A stretch of 33,472 nt of DNA from Acaryochloris sp. IP29b_bin.176 (GTDB lineage Bacteria > Cyanobacteriota > Cyanobacteriia > Thermosynechococcales > Thermosynechococcaceae): positions 1-33,472 of the forward strand of contig JANQPU010000322.1 of assembly GCA_028285315.1 (NCBI GenBank), given 5' to 3'. The notes under the pieces are model-generated. The model did no database searches and had not been told where the DNA came from. It saw only the letters and a program-made list of their open reading frames with translations. Position 1 is the first letter of the stretch. Every line of letters begins with the position of its first letter. Positions 16,252 to 23,984 of this stretch are shown piece by piece. The position numbers and the translations under genes are program-made.

Positions 16252-16275
16252 CCCGTTGGGTTACGATCCAACGGG
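16252..16275 (+). terminator. Hairpin with T-tract upstream of the NYN gene
   Basis: CCCGTTGG (16252-16259) and CCAACGGG (16268-16275) form a perfect eight-base-pair stem with an eight-base loop, followed by ACTTTTAG. It looks like an intrinsic terminator, either for the exported-protein transcript (175 bp upstream) or as an attenuator in the leader of the NYN gene, whose ATG is 20 bp further on. Confidence 0.55.
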
Positions 16276-16294
16276 ACTTTTAGTATTTGAGAGT

Positions 16295-16937
16295 ATGAAC
16301 CGTGTAGCTTTCATAATTGATGGATTTAACCTATATCACTCAGTTCGTGATGCAGCAAACGATATGGGGGGCAACGCTTCTACCAAGTGGCTAGATATTA
16401 AGAGTCTTTGCTCCTCTTATATCTACTTGTTTGGGAAAACTGCTTCTCTCACAGAAATTTATTACTTTTCAGCATTAACCAAGCATTTAGAGGCTTCAAA
16501 GCCAGATGTCACAAGACGCCATCAGAACTTCATACAATGCTTAGAAGCAACAGGAATCATTACGGAACTCAATCGGTTTAAGAGAAAAACGGTGCGCTGT
16601 CATTCTTGCAAATGTGTGTTCTCAAAGTTATGAAGAAAAAGAGACTGATGTAGCAATTGCAGTGAAGCTTCTGGAAATCTTTGTAAAAGATGTCTGCGAT
16701 ACAGCCGTTCTTGTTACTGGCGATACTGATTTAGCACCAGCGGTTAGAACTGCAAATCAGCTTTTCTCTGGGAAGAAGATTATCTTTGCCTTTCCGTATA
16801 AGCGCAAAAATCAGGAGCTTGCAAAATTGGCACCAGACTCATTTGAGATCAAGAAGAAACAATATGTGAAGCATCAATTTGATGATCCATTTGTTCTATC
16901 TGATGGTACAGCAATACATAAGCCAGCCAAATGGTAA
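16295..16937 (+). pseudogene. NYN/PIN-like nuclease-domain gene disrupted by a frameshift
   Basis: Two overlapping frames encode one NYN protein. The first (16295-16633) begins M-N-R-V-A-F-I-I-D-G-F-N-L-Y-H-S, the NYN N-terminal strand with its acidic residue, and ends just after a C-H-S-C-K-C segment. The second (about 16614-16937, one base out of register) starts inside that segment and carries E-E-K-E-T-D-V-A-I-A and V-L-V-T-G-D-T-D-L-A-P-A-V-R, the remaining acidic residues of the active site. Together they would give about 213 residues, the usual length of the family. A single lost base between about 16610 and 16630 explains the break; a sequencing error, or +1 shifting at T-T-A-T-G-A, are alternatives. 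NYN proteins are PIN-like RNases or RNA-binding regulators (LabA group in cyanobacteria). Confidence 0.8.
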
Positions 16938-17006
16938 ATCTACTTTGTCTCAAAGTTCAGTTTTCTGTAACCATAGAGGGATGAGACCTCAGCCCAAAAC
17001 AGATTT

Positions 17007-17699
17007 ATGACTACCACCGACGATAAAGCCATTGTTCAAGATTATTTCAATACCGTTGGTTTTGACCGTTGGCGACGGATTTATGGTGACGGTGATGTGA
17101 ATAAAGTCCAAAAGGACATTCGCATCGGTCATCAACAAACGGTTGATACGGTGCTCTCCTGGCTGAAAGCAGATGGAGATTTATCTGGCCAATCCTTTTG
17201 TGATGCTGGCTGCGGTGTTGGTAGTTTGAGCATCCCCCTAGCAGAAATGGGCATTCAGGTATCAGCCAGTGATATTTCCAGCAAAATGGTGGAAGAGGCG
17301 CAGGCCCGTGCAAAAGAGCAGTTGGGTCAAGATCAAAACCCCACCTTTACGGTCCAGGATTTAGAAGCCTTATCCGGTAGCTACGACACGGTGATTTGTT
17401 TGGATGTGTTGATTCATTATCCTGACCAGAAAGTGCCGGATATGATCAACCATTTGGCCTCCTTAGCTAAATCCCGGATCATTCTCAGCTTTGCCCCCTG
17501 GACGATTGGGTACGTGTTGCTCAAAAAAATTGGCAGCTTCTTCCCAGGCCCTAGCAAAACCACTCGGGCCTATCTCCATCGAGATTTTGATATTTGCGAC
17601 ATTTTGCGATCGCAAGGCTGGACCATCGAGCGCAAAGCCATGACCAAAACTAGCTTCTATTTCTCTCGTCTGATCGAGGCCAAGCGCCCAGAAGCTTAG
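17007..17699 (+). CDS. chlM: Magnesium-protoporphyrin IX O-methyltransferase
   Basis: Predicted protein of 230 residues. It transfers methyl from S-adenosylmethionine to the 13-propionate of Mg-protoporphyrin IX, the step after magnesium chelatase in chlorophyll synthesis. The sequence shows the ChlM/BchM N terminus (V-Q-D-Y-F-N-T-V-G-F-D-R-W-R-R-I-Y-G), the SAM-binding loop D-A-G-C-G-V-G (residues 66-72), the acidic A-S-D-I-S motif of the second strand, C-L-D-V-L-I-H-Y, and the C-terminal S-F-Y-F-S-R-L-I-E-A. The length matches cyanobacterial ChlM. It stands alone on the plus strand after the broken NYN gene; the next gene starts 17 bp later and may be cotranscribed. This gene makes a photosynthetic host certain. 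Confidence 0.96.
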   Translation: MTTTDDKAIVQDYFNTVGFDRWRRIYGDGDVNKVQKDIRIGHQQTVDTVLSWLKADGDLSGQSFCDAGCGVGSLSIPLAEMGIQVSASDISSKMVEEAQARAKEQLGQDQNPTFTVQDLEALSGSYDTVICLDVLIHYPDQKVPDMINHLASLAKSRIILSFAPWTIGYVLLKKIGSFFPGPSKTTRAYLHRDFDICDILRSQGWTIERKAMTKTSFYFSRLIEAKRPEA

Positions 17700-17716
17700 C
17701 AAGACCAACTCAGGAT

Positions 17717-18031
17717 ATGCGAGCACGGCTCGACCAAGATCTGATCATCATTCACAGCGATGATCTACCCAAGTTTAAGAAGGGTGGATCTGTCGTTCGT
17801 AACAGCTATTTTTGGGCCATGCGGGCTATAGCGGCCCATGCTCCGCGCTATGGAGACTGGGAATATGAAGCGGAAGTTTGGCTGGCCCTGAAGCGAATCT
17901 TATTGGCTTTTCAAGAATCTGGCTATCTGGGACTGCGGGAAACCCAACTAGAGTTTCCATCCGATTTCTACGATATTCCTCTCATCCTCAAAGATGTCTC
18001 CACTTGGACCGAACCCCTGTCTCCAGATTGA
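17717..18031 (+). CDS. Small cytosolic protein of unknown function
   Basis: Predicted protein of 104 residues starting at the ATG at 17717, just after AGGA. I do not recognise a family. It is hydrophilic with no signal peptide or membrane helix. Notable features are an acidic-aromatic pattern: I-I-I-H-S-D-D-L-P near the N terminus, a Trp/Tyr-rich middle (R-Y-G-D-W-E-Y-E-A-E-V-W), and an end with D-I-P-L-I-L-K-D. Codon use and the short 17-bp gap after chlM support a real gene, probably cotranscribed with chlM. The bisphosphate nucleotidase gene starts 69 bp downstream. Confidence 0.62.
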   Translation: MRARLDQDLIIIHSDDLPKFKKGGSVVRNSYFWAMRAIAAHAPRYGDWEYEAEVWLALKRILLAFQESGYLGLRETQLEFPSDFYDIPLILKDVSTWTEPLSPD

Positions 18032-18100
18032 TTGGTTTCACCCTTCAGAATCCGCTATGGTGGACATTGCCCTGTTTATGCTGGCGAGTGAGCCGTAACA

Positions 18101-19057
18101 ATGCCCTACGAATCTGAGAAAAATATCGCCATCCAAGCCGTACAAGCGGCAGCTCAACTTTGTGAGCAAGTGCGGCGCGAAATTGTCCCAGAAGCGATTG
18201 AGAAAAAAGATAAAAGTCCCGTTACCGTTGCTGACTTTGGCGCTCAAGCTTTAATTTGTCGAGCCCTATCAACCGCCTTTCCCCAAGATCCCGTTGTGGG
18301 TGAAGAGGATGCAGCAGAATTGCGAATCCCTGAAATGGCAGCACGCTTGGCGCAGGTGACCCAATATGTGCAGGCCATTGTCCCAGATGCCACCTCTGAG
18401 CAAGTGACAGGCTGGATTGACCACGGCAACGGCCAAGTAGGATCGCGCTACTGGACCTTAGATCCGATCGATGGTACTAAAGGGTTTTTACGTGGAGACC
18501 AATATGCGATCGCCCTCGCCCTGATTGAGAATGGTGAAATTAAAGTCGGTGTTTTGGGCTGTCCAGCCCTCTCTTTTACAGAGGGTCAAACCGGGTTGAT
18601 GGGTGTTGCCGTCCGTGGAGAAGGCGCAACCCTATCGACGCTGACGGGTGGAGCAGCTCAAGCCATTCAAGTGGTCTCTGCTAGTCAATCCGACAATCTT
18701 CGCTTTGTGGAAAGTGTGGAATCGGGACATGGCGATCAGTCTCGTCAGGCCGCGGTGGCCCAAGCCGCAGGCATTACTCAATCCTCTTTACGGATGGATA
18801 GCCAGGCTAAATATATGGCGGTTGCAGCAGGAGAAGCAGCTCTCTATCTGCGATTGCCCTCTCCTAAAACTCCCGACTACCGCGAGAAGATCTGGGATCA
18901 TGCAGCGGGCGTGATTTTAGTAGAAGAAGCTGGAGGGCGGATAACAGATATTACGGGCAAGCCCCTCGACTTCTCCTTGGGAGCCAAGCTGGTGAATAAT
19001 CAAGGCGTAGTAGTCAGCAATGGCAGTATCCATGATGCCGTCCTGGCTGCCCTGTAG
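18101..19057 (+). CDS. 3'(2'),5'-bisphosphate nucleotidase (HAL2/CysQ-like)
   Basis: Predicted protein of 318 residues in the inositol monophosphatase superfamily. Metal-site motifs are clear: V-V-G-E-E-D (residues 65-70), D-P-I-D-G-T-K-G-F (121-129) and W-D-H-A-A-G (265-270). The W-T-L-D-P-I-D-G-T-K-G-F form together with the insert before it is typical of the HAL2 group, which removes the 3' phosphate from PAP, the by-product of sulfate assimilation, and is lithium- and sodium-sensitive in other organisms. The length fits HAL2 better than short bacterial CysQ. Start at the ATG at 18101. Its plus-strand neighbours upstream are chlM and the small unknown gene; no sulfate genes are adjacent. 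Confidence 0.92.
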   Translation: MPYESEKNIAIQAVQAAAQLCEQVRREIVPEAIEKKDKSPVTVADFGAQALICRALSTAFPQDPVVGEEDAAELRIPEMAARLAQVTQYVQAIVPDATSEQVTGWIDHGNGQVGSRYWTLDPIDGTKGFLRGDQYAIALALIENGEIKVGVLGCPALSFTEGQTGLMGVAVRGEGATLSTLTGGAAQAIQVVSASQSDNLRFVESVESGHGDQSRQAAVAQAAGITQSSLRMDSQAKYMAVAAGEAALYLRLPSPKTPDYREKIWDHAAGVILVEEAGGRITDITGKPLDFSLGAKLVNNQGVVVSNGSIHDAVLAAL

Positions 19058-19072
19058 AGACTTGTCCAAAGC

Positions 19073-19765
19073 TTAAGGTTTAAATATCTGAGCGGTCGCT
19101 TTTTCTAACTGTTTAAGTCCTTTGAGGGAACCTCGAATCAGGCGGAGCGCGGGTAGTGGCTGGCGCAGTATTCCCATAGCCAACGGCAAGGTTTGCAGGT
19201 TGCCATCAGGGCTAATCGCTGAATTTAAATCGGGCAAATCATGGTGCACATCATCACTGATTACCCGAACAATTCCTACAGAGACTGGTGTGGATTGCAA
19301 ACTAGACAACAGAGCGAACCCTTCCATATCAACTACCTCTGCTTGGTAGGTCTGGGCAAGCTGTCGTTTTTCGGTCGTGGTATTGACGATGCGATCGCAA
19401 CTCACCCCCGTGACAGGCATCACAGTTCCTGAGAATCGTTGGGATAGACTCAGGAGGATTCGCGAATCACAACTCATTGGAACGTCCATAGCCTTAGTAC
19501 CGTCAACACAAGTCTGGCAGATCACCACATCACCAACTGATAGTTTATCGGTCAGGCTCCCCCCTAATCCCATCAGTAGGGCGTTAGGGGGGGCCGCCCA
19601 ATGGGACTGCTGGAGCCACCGTTGGAGAAATTGGGTCACTCCCTGTGGCCCCACAGGAATCGGCACTACCGTTATGGATTGATAGCCGGTAGCGCTTAAG
19701 CCGTTACAAACTGACCGATACTCTACTCCTTGAGGCACAAACACTAGATCAATGTGAGGTGACAT
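19073..19765 (-). CDS. Nucleoside phosphorylase family protein, possibly HpnG-like
   Basis: Predicted protein of 230 residues of the PNP/UDP phosphorylase superfamily. The phosphate-site region G-L-G-G-S-L-T-D-K-L-S-V-G-D-V-V (residues 66-81), the ribose-binding V-D-M-E-G-F-A-L (145-152) and the base-site V-R-V-I-S-D-D (167-173) are visible. Candidates are MTA/SAH nucleosidase and the hopanoid phosphorylase HpnG, which removes adenine from adenosylhopane. Divergence from a squalene-synthase-type gene (248 bp away) favours HpnG, but that is inference; the gene could also serve purine salvage. No signal peptide. The C-terminal ~40 residues are basic. Start at the ATG at 19765. Confidence 0.7.
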   Translation of the reverse strand: MSPHIDLVFVPQGVEYRSVCNGLSATGYQSITVVPIPVGPQGVTQFLQRWLQQSHWAAPPNALLMGLGGSLTDKLSVGDVVICQTCVDGTKAMDVPMSCDSRILLSLSQRFSGTVMPVTGVSCDRIVNTTTEKRQLAQTYQAEVVDMEGFALLSSLQSTPVSVGIVRVISDDVHHDLPDLNSAISPDGNLQTLPLAMGILRQPLPALRLIRGSLKGLKQLEKATAQIFKP

Positions 19766-20012
19766 TGTGATGAGTCTCCAGTCGCGACATAAAAGAAGCC
19801 TACAAGGGGCACAATTTCAGCCTCCCCCTATTGAGAGGACAGATATAAAACTCTCACACTACATCTGTAATTTGAGGGTTCCGTATGCTATGTTCACTCG
19901 GAGGCAGGTATACATACTCATTGAACCAAGGGTTGTCCTGTCCCTAAAGACCTCTGTGGCTGTGGTGTGATTTGCATTATTGAGTTTTGGTGTAAAGCAG
20001 GAGTGAACGATT

Positions 20013-21092
20013 ATGGTACAAATGGCCTTGGAGTTTCCAACCGATCATCGGCAAGTTGAGCGCTTTTGCCAAGAGATTTTGCCACAAGTCTCTCGGACCT
20101 TTGCCTTAAGCATTCGGTTTTTACCCGGTAACTTAGGACGTGCTGTACTCTGTGGTTACCTACTGGCTAGGATTGCTGACACCATCGAAGATGATCCAGT
20201 AACAACTGTAGAATCCAAAATCAGGCTCCTGGACAAATTTTTAGTCTGTTTTGATGAGCCAACCTGCGCAGACACGTTTCCCCAAGCGGTAGGGGGTCTA
20301 GAAGGAGAGAAAGCACATCTCTATTTAGTCGAAAATACCCACCTTGTTTTTGCGCTGTTTCGAAGTCTACCGGCCAAATCACAGCAAACTCTGCAACATT
20401 GGATTACAGAAATGGTTCAAGGCATGCAAAAGTTTGTCAAACTGCATGCTCAGGGCATTCGTATTAAGACCTTGGCAGAGTATCAAGAATATTGCTACTA
20501 CGTCGCGGGCACGGTTGGATATCTCCTCACCGATTTGTGGTTTGAGCATTCACCGAGTGTAGATTTTGCCACCTACCATACCCTTCGGCAGACCTGTGCC
20601 GCCTTTGGAGAAGGATTGCAAACCGTCAATATTCTTAAAGATATTGCTTGGGATGCCGAACATGAAAACTCTATTTATATTCCCCAAGATGCACTACAGG
20701 TTCATGGCAGTAGTCATGAGACGCTGTTAGACCCTGATTTTTTAGCCCAAAATCATGCAGCGATTAAATCTTTGGTAGAACTGGCTTGGTCTGATTTGGA
20801 TAAAGCTGCACAATATTTGATGCTAGTTCCTCGGGCTGCAATTCCGATTCGGCTATTTTGCATCTTGCCCTTGGTGTTTGCCTATGCAACCCTGCGGGAT
20901 ATTACCGGATCCACAGCCATGCTTAAATCAGGCGGAAATATCAAGATTTCTAGGGCTGAGGTAAAATCTTTGATTATGGTGGGTCCCTTTACTGTCTTAA
21001 GTAACTTCACCATCCGTCGATTAATCGACCAAGTTCGCCAGCAACCTTTCCTATGGGGGTATAAGAATACCTCCCTCAAGAAAGCTGCTTAA
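20013..21092 (+). CDS. Squalene synthase-type (SQS/PSY family) prenyltransferase
   Basis: Predicted protein of 359 residues. The two aspartate-rich sites are D-T-I-E-D-D (residues 56-61) and N-I-L-K-D-I-A-W-D (206-214), which bind the diphosphates through magnesium. S-R-T-F-A-L-S-I near residues 27-34 and Y-C-Y-Y-V-A-G-T-V-G-Y-L-L-T at 160-173 are closer to squalene synthase than to plant-type phytoene synthase CrtB. No C-terminal membrane anchor, so it is a soluble bacterial form. It would join two farnesyl diphosphates, the first step to hopanoids; a dehydrosqualene or phytoene synthase role is the alternative. ATG at 20013 with AGGAG nine bases upstream. Divergent from the phosphorylase gene; a strongly structured region follows it. 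Confidence 0.82.
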   Translation: MVQMALEFPTDHRQVERFCQEILPQVSRTFALSIRFLPGNLGRAVLCGYLLARIADTIEDDPVTTVESKIRLLDKFLVCFDEPTCADTFPQAVGGLEGEKAHLYLVENTHLVFALFRSLPAKSQQTLQHWITEMVQGMQKFVKLHAQGIRIKTLAEYQEYCYYVAGTVGYLLTDLWFEHSPSVDFATYHTLRQTCAAFGEGLQTVNILKDIAWDAEHENSIYIPQDALQVHGSSHETLLDPDFLAQNHAAIKSLVELAWSDLDKAAQYLMLVPRAAIPIRLFCILPLVFAYATLRDITGSTAMLKSGGNIKISRAEVKSLIMVGPFTVLSNFTIRRLIDQVRQQPFLWGYKNTSLKKAA

Positions 21093-21146
21093 TCCTTGTC
21101 GGAGGCTTTTGGTATCTATGCATCCATGCAGCTTTGATGTCCTGAG

Positions 21147-21198
21147 TTAAATCATAGGTTCGGCTCAGTGATTTCTAGTCACTTGGCCTATGACTTAA
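21147..21198. repeat. Nested hairpin downstream of the squalene-synthase gene
   Basis: TTAAATCATAGG (21147-21158) and CCTATGACTTAA (21187-21198) pair over 12 bases with one mismatch, enclosing a second stem AGTGA (21167-21171) / TCACT (21179-21183). It starts 55 bp after the upstream stop codon. Possible 3'-UTR structure, terminator or small RNA. Confidence 0.45.
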
Positions 21199-21218
21199 AT
21201 GGGTCTTACCCCTATGCT

Positions 21219-21262
21219 ACTCATCCTCATCCTAAGATAGACGCAGAAAATTGAGGATGAGT
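21219..21262. repeat. Perfect 11-bp inverted repeat
   Basis: ACTCATCCTCA (21219-21229) is the exact reverse complement of TGAGGATGAGT (21252-21262), with a 22-base loop. It lies about 140 bp upstream of the sodB ATG and may be a hairpin in the sodB leader or an operator. Confidence 0.45.
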
Positions 21263-21402
21263 GATAGGATAATTTGGCGATCATTAAGAACCATTACGGT
21301 TGTCGCAAACCGATACAGCCCAATTGAATGGGGATATTTGCATGATTGCTATACTCCCGTTTTTACCCATTCATAACCATTGTTAAGAGAGGATTGAACT
21401 GC

Positions 21403-22002
21403 ATGGTTTACCAACTACCTGACCTGCCCTACGATTACAATGCTTTGGATCCACATATTTCTGCACGGACCCTAGAATTTCACCATGACAAACACCATGC
21501 GGCTTATGTGACGAAGTGCAATGGCATGACCAAAGACACCCCTATGGATGATATGTCCATTGAGGAAGTAATCAAGTCTGCCTACGGTGATCCTGCGAAA
21601 GCCGGACTATTCAACAACGCTGCTCAAGCCTGGAATCACAGCTTTTATTGGAACTCGATGAAACCAGGGGGTGGCGGTCTCCCTAGCGGAGCCTTAGCTG
21701 CCAAAATTAATACAGATTTCGGCAACTACGAGAACTTTAAGACCGCTTTTAAAGAAGCTGGAGCAACCCAGTTTGGCAGTGGATGGGCTTGGTTAGTGTT
21801 GGAGAATGGCACCCTTAAAGTTACCAAGACTGCCAATGCTGAGAATCCTTTAGTTCATGGTCAAACTCCATTACTCACCATGGATGTTTGGGAGCATGCC
21901 TACTATCTGGATTTCCAGAATAGCCGTCCTGGTTATATTGATGCTTTCTTATCCGGCTTGGTCAATTGGGACTTTGCTGCCCAGAATTTCGCTGCAGCTT
22001 AA
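21403..22002 (+). CDS. sodB: Iron superoxide dismutase
   Basis: Predicted protein of 199 residues, the usual length for cyanobacterial FeSOD. It converts superoxide to peroxide and oxygen. Metal ligands by alignment with the family are His27 (E-F-H-H-D-K-H-H), His79 (A-W-N-H-S-F-Y-W-N), Asp161 and His165 (D-V-W-E-H-A-Y-Y). Iron rather than manganese is indicated by A-A-Q-A-W-N-H and F-G-S-G-W-A-W-L-V with Q-F upstream, and D-F-Q-N-S-R-P. The ATG at 21403 has AGAGGA nine bases upstream; the frame extends 19 codons further but without a plausible start. No signal peptide, so cytosolic. A perfect intrinsic terminator follows. Confidence 0.95.
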   Translation: MVYQLPDLPYDYNALDPHISARTLEFHHDKHHAAYVTKCNGMTKDTPMDDMSIEEVIKSAYGDPAKAGLFNNAAQAWNHSFYWNSMKPGGGGLPSGALAAKINTDFGNYENFKTAFKEAGATQFGSGWAWLVLENGTLKVTKTANAENPLVHGQTPLLTMDVWEHAYYLDFQNSRPGYIDAFLSGLVNWDFAAQNFAAA

Positions 22003-22051
22003 TCGAACCCTTTCAATGTCAGGGTAGGGAATTGTTACTGCCCTCAGTTCC

Positions 22052-22078
22052 AAGAGGCGCTTTGTAGCGCCTCTTTTT
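22052..22078 (+). terminator. Intrinsic terminator of sodB
   Basis: AAGAGGCGCT (22052-22061) and AGCGCCTCTT (22066-22075) form a perfect ten-base-pair stem with a TTGT loop, followed directly by more T residues. This is a textbook factor-independent terminator 50 bp after the sodB stop codon, between convergent genes. Confidence 0.9.
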
Positions 22079-22079
22079 A

Positions 22080-22280
22080 TTAACGTAACCCCACCCAAGT
22101 AAAGAAATCTTGGCGGGTCACTAATTCCAATGAGAGCAAGACAATAAAACCTAGCATAGCAAAGCGGCCATTAATCCGCTCTGCATAATCAGTCCACCCA
22201 AACGCGGGTTCAGGGGGAGCTTCTATGTCTGGCGAGGGCATTTGATCAGATTCAGGGGCATTCGGTGATGAAGAACTCAT
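22080..22280 (-). CDS. High-light-inducible protein (Hli/Scp, one-helix chlorophyll-binding)
   Basis: Predicted protein of 66 residues. It has the Hli signature: W-T-D-Y-A-E-R-I-N-G-R-F-A-M-L-G-F in the single membrane helix, with the conserved Glu, Asn and Arg that bind chlorophyll, then a hydrophobic run and the ending D-F-F-T-W-V-G-L. The N-terminal Pro/Ser/Glu-rich extension is longer than in the smallest members. Start chosen at the ATG at 22280; an ATG at 22307 and a GTG at 22334 in frame are also possible, and none has a clear ribosome binding site. Family proteins sit in thylakoids, bind chlorophyll and carotenoid, and protect against excess light. It is convergent with sodB and downstream of sdhB on the same strand. 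Confidence 0.88.
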   Translation of the reverse strand: MSSSSPNAPESDQMPSPDIEAPPEPAFGWTDYAERINGRFAMLGFIVLLSLELVTRQDFFTWVGLR

Positions 22281-22360
22281 AGACAATGGTGAAGGGGACT
22301 TCAGCATCTTAACGAAATTAATCTGCGATCGCACTTCTGCAATATTGACGATTTGCTAGT

Positions 22361-23449
22361 TCACCCAAGGTTCTTATCGTTCTTTTGATCAGGGTCAGGG
22401 CTTAAAGGCTCCTGAGGTACAGCAGAATCCTTCAGCTTTTTAACGGCATTAATGAGTGATCGCACTTCGGGCGTGCCAGCCGAAGCATCAAAAGTCATTG
22501 GCAGCTTTCTGCTCTTGAGCATCCGTCCAGCTAAGGGAATGAGGCTAAATAGGCCAGGAACATCCTTAAAGTTGTTTCCCACCACTCTCAACCCAAATTT
22601 TCGCTCGTCTATCCATCCACCCGCTTGAACTAAATCGACTAAGACTTGCCGATGGCGCATCGGTCGGCTAACAGGAAGTTTGGGATTGGCAAGCACCTGA
22701 GATTTAATTTTAGTAATTTGATCGAGAGGTGCCACCCCCATTGGGCAGACGGTATTGCAATTGAAACAACGGGTACAACCCCAAACCCCTTGCATCTCTT
22801 GATTGTATTGTTCCAGTCGATGTTCCGTTACTTGATCGCGTGTATCTATTAGTAATCGATTGGCTTTTGCCAAAGCATGGGGACCGACAAAAGTAGCATT
22901 AGTCGGGAGAGCATTACAGTCGGAATAACAAGCACCACATAAAATACAATTACCCATCTGATCGAGCTTGCTCCGATCAGATGGAGATTGCAGAAACTCA
23001 CGCTCAGGGATCTGGCGACTGGCAGAACTGACATACGGCTCAACCTGTTCCAAGTTTTGCCAAAACTGGTCCATTTGCACCACTAAATCTTTAATGACAG
23101 GCATATTGCCCATGGGAGCAATTTCAATCACAGGAATTGATTCTTGGTCTTGGTCTCCTGAATTTTCTGGAGCAGTATTCGGTCCATTCCAAACATGATG
23201 CGAATGCGCTAATTCTGCTTGCACATTCTGTTGGCAGGCCAAGGCTGCCCGATGGTTAATCCGCATACTGCAGCTACCGCAGATTGTGTTCCGACAGTTT
23301 TTTCGGAAGGCGAGTGACCCATCCTGTTGCCATTTGATCAGATTCAAACAGTCCAAAATGGTTGTACCAGGGTCTACATCTAACTTATAGGTCTGTACGC
23401 TTACTTCACTCTGTTGCTGTTGGCGGGTTATCTTGAACAGAACTTGCAT
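22361..23449 (-). CDS. sdhB: Succinate dehydrogenase/fumarate reductase iron-sulfur subunit
   Basis: Predicted protein of 362 residues. The N-terminal plant-type ferredoxin domain has C-R-N-T-I-C-G-S-C (Cys52, Cys57, Cys60) and Cys72 for the [2Fe-2S] cluster. The second domain has C-I-L-C-G-A-C-Y-S-D-C (Cys166-176) and C-T-R-C-F-N-C-N-T-V-C-P (Cys223-233) for the other two clusters. This is about 100 residues longer than E. coli SdhB because of an insert near residues 80-110 and a Pro/Lys-rich C-terminal tail, as in other cyanobacterial forms. It passes electrons from the flavoprotein SdhA to quinone. SdhA is not in this window. The cyAbrB gene lies divergently upstream, as sll0823/sll0822 are adjacent in Synechocystis. 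Confidence 0.92.
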   Translation of the reverse strand: MQVLFKITRQQQQSEVSVQTYKLDVDPGTTILDCLNLIKWQQDGSLAFRKNCRNTICGSCSMRINHRAALACQQNVQAELAHSHHVWNGPNTAPENSGDQDQESIPVIEIAPMGNMPVIKDLVVQMDQFWQNLEQVEPYVSSASRQIPEREFLQSPSDRSKLDQMGNCILCGACYSDCNALPTNATFVGPHALAKANRLLIDTRDQVTEHRLEQYNQEMQGVWGCTRCFNCNTVCPMGVAPLDQITKIKSQVLANPKLPVSRPMRHRQVLVDLVQAGGWIDERKFGLRVVGNNFKDVPGLFSLIPLAGRMLKSRKLPMTFDASAGTPEVRSLINAVKKLKDSAVPQEPLSPDPDQKNDKNLG

Positions 23450-23531
23450 GATTTCATGCCTAAGAACTTTGAATGAGCGTCAATTTTTCTGTTATATTTG
23501 TCGAGTTTTCTGAAGAGTCTCAAGAAAGATG

Positions 23532-23546
23532 ACCTTTAGTAAAGGT
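23532..23546. promoter_or_regulatory. 7-1-7 palindrome upstream of sdhB
   Basis: ACCTTTA-G-TAAAGGT is a perfect inverted repeat with a single central base, 83 bp upstream of the sdhB ATG. The layout is that of a dimeric repressor site, but the sequence is not a Fur or PerR consensus. Confidence 0.45.
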
Positions 23547-23783
23547 ATAAAGACATCTGTGCAGGCATATTATTATTACAATCAATGTATCACAGGTAAA
23601 TAATCGCTATGGAAGCCTCCATATTATTACTCTACCTTTGTACAAGTGAAAGGGAATTTAGTATTTCTTAGAGAGTCTATGACGTTCTCTCGCCTAAAAA
23701 TTGGGCTTAGCAAAACCTTCTGCTAAATAGAAGCAGCCAAATCTTTCCTCTCTATCCAGAAGATGCTACATGATCAACCTATC

Positions 23784-23797
23784 TTTTATCGATAAAA
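23784..23797. promoter_or_regulatory. 14-bp palindrome upstream of cyAbrB
   Basis: TTTTATCGATAAAA is a perfect 14-bp palindrome about 190 bp upstream of the cyAbrB start. It could be an operator, perhaps for autoregulation; this is inferred from symmetry and position only. Confidence 0.4.
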
Positions 23798-23984
23798 ATT
23801 AGTTGCTAATTAAAAAGAAACCGTTAGAATAATATTTAGAAAGCAATTTGTTTTCTTTGTTGCTACAATTGCAATAGTTTAAATAAGGTCTGGTTGTTGG
23901 GATTTATCATCCAGCTTTAAAGATCTACCCCCAGCAGAAATGCTTCTGTTTCTCTACACGTTGATTGCAAGGATATTTTTGTAG

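Larger units (their letters stand above)
21093..21402. other. Intergenic region with two strong inverted repeats upstream of sodB
   Basis: This 310-bp gap has no convincing gene. It holds a nested hairpin at 21147-21198 and a perfect 11-bp inverted repeat at 21219-21262, both described separately. A possible sodB promoter has TATACT at 21350-21355 and TTGAAT at 21324-21329, but the 20-bp spacing is too long for a confident call. Confidence 0.5.
23450..23984. promoter_or_regulatory. Divergent sdhB-cyAbrB regulatory region
   Basis: This 535-bp AT-rich gap between divergent genes contains no convincing gene. It has an unusual number of perfect short palindromes: ACCTTTA-G-TAAAGGT (23532-23546), TATGGA-AGCC-TCCATA (23608-23623), TTAGCA/TGCTAA (23707-23726), TTTTATCGATAAAA (23784-23797) and AATTAG-TTG-CTAATT (23797-23811). 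They are likely operators for global regulators; which ones cannot be read from the sequence. Confidence 0.55.

Noticed and set aside
16199-16294. 32-codon N-terminal extension of the NYN protein
   Set aside because: It runs through a terminator-like hairpin, and the family begins at the M-N-R-V-A-F position.
19767-19970. 67-codon frame between the phosphorylase and squalene-synthase genes
   Set aside because: No ribosome binding site, no recognisable motif, and it covers the space expected for two divergent promoters.
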